64,000 nucleotides of DNA, taken from NCBI GenBank assembly GCA_004553595.1, contig SFKZ01000011.1:1-64000 (forward strand), given 5' to 3'. The stretch is from Methanobrevibacter ruminantium. GTDB lineage: Archaea; Methanobacteriota; Methanobacteria; Methanobacteriales; Methanobacteriaceae. How positions within the stretch are numbered: position 1 is the first letter of the stretch; each line of letters opens with the position of its first letter. Positions 63,292 through 64,000 of this stretch are shown one piece after another. Below the pieces are notes generated by a model. It was not told the origin of the DNA, made no database searches, and worked only from the letters and a program-made list of their open reading frames with translations. Both the position numbers and the translations under genes were made by a program.

Positions 63292-64000
63292 TTAAGCCCT
63301 CCTTTCTGCTAATTGAGAAGCCTTTACAGAAATGTGAATAACTTCCTCATCAGTATCATTAGTATCTAAATTAAATTTAGCCAAGAAATATTTGATGACA
63401 CCAAATGGACAGGTTTGATAACAAATACTGCATCTTAAACATTTTTCCTTATCTCTTACAATGGTATCTTCATCACTGTCAAATGAAATGGCCCCAGTTG
63501 GACAGTCTGGAATGCACATTTGACATTTCTTACAGTTGTCTGCATCCCAAGTTATAATTCTAATCTTCAATCTATTGATGGCATCTTCCAATACTTCATG
63601 AACCACTTCTTCATCATTTAGAATGGTTAGTGACTTGTCAAATATTGGTTTGAAATCCAATTCATCTAAAAATAGCTTGTCAGTGCCTAAATTAATCAAG
63701 TCATCCTGCTTGGATTCAATGTATTCCTCTAATGTGCTTACTGCCAAATTAATGATTTTCTTTTGCTCTTCAAGATTGTTTACAAAGACTCCTTTCATTG
63801 CTCCTTTTACAGGACAGGTCTCTAAACATTTTCCGCATGAAATACATTTGGATTGGTTGACAACAACCCTATCATCAATCTCTTCTATTGCTCCAACTTC
63901 ACAGGCATCCATACACTTATGGCATCTGATACATAAATAATCGTCCACAATGTATTTTCTCTTTGAAGGGATGATATTGAACTCTTCACGAATGAAATGG
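63292..64000 (-). CDS. ehaP: EhaP polyferredoxin, N-terminus beyond window
   Basis: The frame is open to the right edge, so the start is outside; the GTG at 63948 is internal because coding sequence continues above it (HFIREEFNIIPSKRKYIV). Four [4Fe-4S] motifs are visible: CIRCHKCMDAC, CISCGKCLETCP, CKKCQMCIPDCP and CLRCSICYQTCP. Two more are expected upstream if it is the 6[4Fe-4S] EhaP. It is followed at once by ehaQ. Confidence 0.88.
   Translation of the reverse strand, partial: HFIREEFNIIPSKRKYIVDDYLCIRCHKCMDACEVGAIEEIDDRVVVNQSKCISCGKCLETCPVKGAMKGVFVNNLEEQKKIINLAVSTLEEYIESKQDDLINLGTDKLFLDELDFKPIFDKSLTILNDEEVVHEVLEDAINRLKIRIITWDADNCKKCQMCIPDCPTGAISFDSDEDTIVRDKEKCLRCSICYQTCPFGVIKYFLAKFNLDTNDTDEEVIHISVKASQLAERRA

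Overview
The window is a low-GC (roughly one-third GC by eye) stretch of a methanogenic archaeon of the Methanobacteriales, most likely a host-associated Methanobrevibacter. Three lines support this. The right edge carries the 3' end of an energy-converting hydrogenase A (Eha) operon, which is methanogen-specific. The centre carries the archaeal exosome/RNase P/proteasome superoperon. Around these lie traits typical of gut Methanobrevibacter: a large adhesin-like surface protein, a choloylglycine (bile salt) hydrolase, and many surface-polysaccharide genes. Ribosome binding sites are mostly of the AGGTGAT/GGAGG type, and most genes lie on the minus strand.

Layout: 1-2810 is the N-terminal part of a giant secreted beta-helix adhesin, cut by the window edge. 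3340-7317 holds a small unknown gene and a metal-resistance pair: an ArsR/SmtB sensor with a clear operator, and a zinc/cadmium-type P1B ATPase with a very His-rich N-terminus. 7453-11301 is an iron-uptake locus (feoB, a Cys-rich small protein, and a DtxR-like protein fused to FeoA) with a palindromic operator, preceded by a HisA-like gene. 11335-14509 has tlyA, a geranylgeranyl reductase for archaeal lipids, and a broken secreted-protein gene.

14779-26590 is the exosome superoperon in two blocks. The first runs L15e, a predicted RNA-binding protein, RNase P Rpp30 and Pop5, PsmA, SBDS, Rrp4, Rrp41 and Rrp42. The second runs L37Ae, RpoP, Brix, Pcc1, prefoldin beta, DUF3194 and a flavodoxin/ferredoxin protein. 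Three of these proteins (Rrp4, PsmA, Rpp30) carry long acidic C-terminal tails. Pcc1 appears to start at an AUU codon.

26831-35389 contains a secreted repeat protein with a frameshift, a coiled-coil/winged-helix regulator, oxidative-stress proteins, bile salt hydrolase, aquaporin, a DUF2193 protein and a bacterial-type S-adenosylmethionine synthetase. 35525-45021 is a surface-glycan region. It has a three-gene cluster resembling phage/bacterial GtrA-GtrB-GtrC, several tandem GT2 glycosyltransferases and a UDP-glucose dehydrogenase, with uracil salvage genes (upp, uraA) beside it. 46865-56578 mixes small enzymes, a GT4 glycosyltransferase, a secreted nuclease, a pyruvyl-transferase-like protein, an NDP-sugar epimerase and small membrane proteins. 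The 750-base gap at 49257-50010 is full of inverted repeats and looks like a structured transcript.

56724-64000 is the distal Eha operon: polyferredoxins EhaP (cut) and EhaQ, EhaR, a second formyltransferase, a PfkB kinase, a six-cluster polyferredoxin and a CBS-domain protein. No tRNA, rRNA, CRISPR array, transposase or integrase was recognised.
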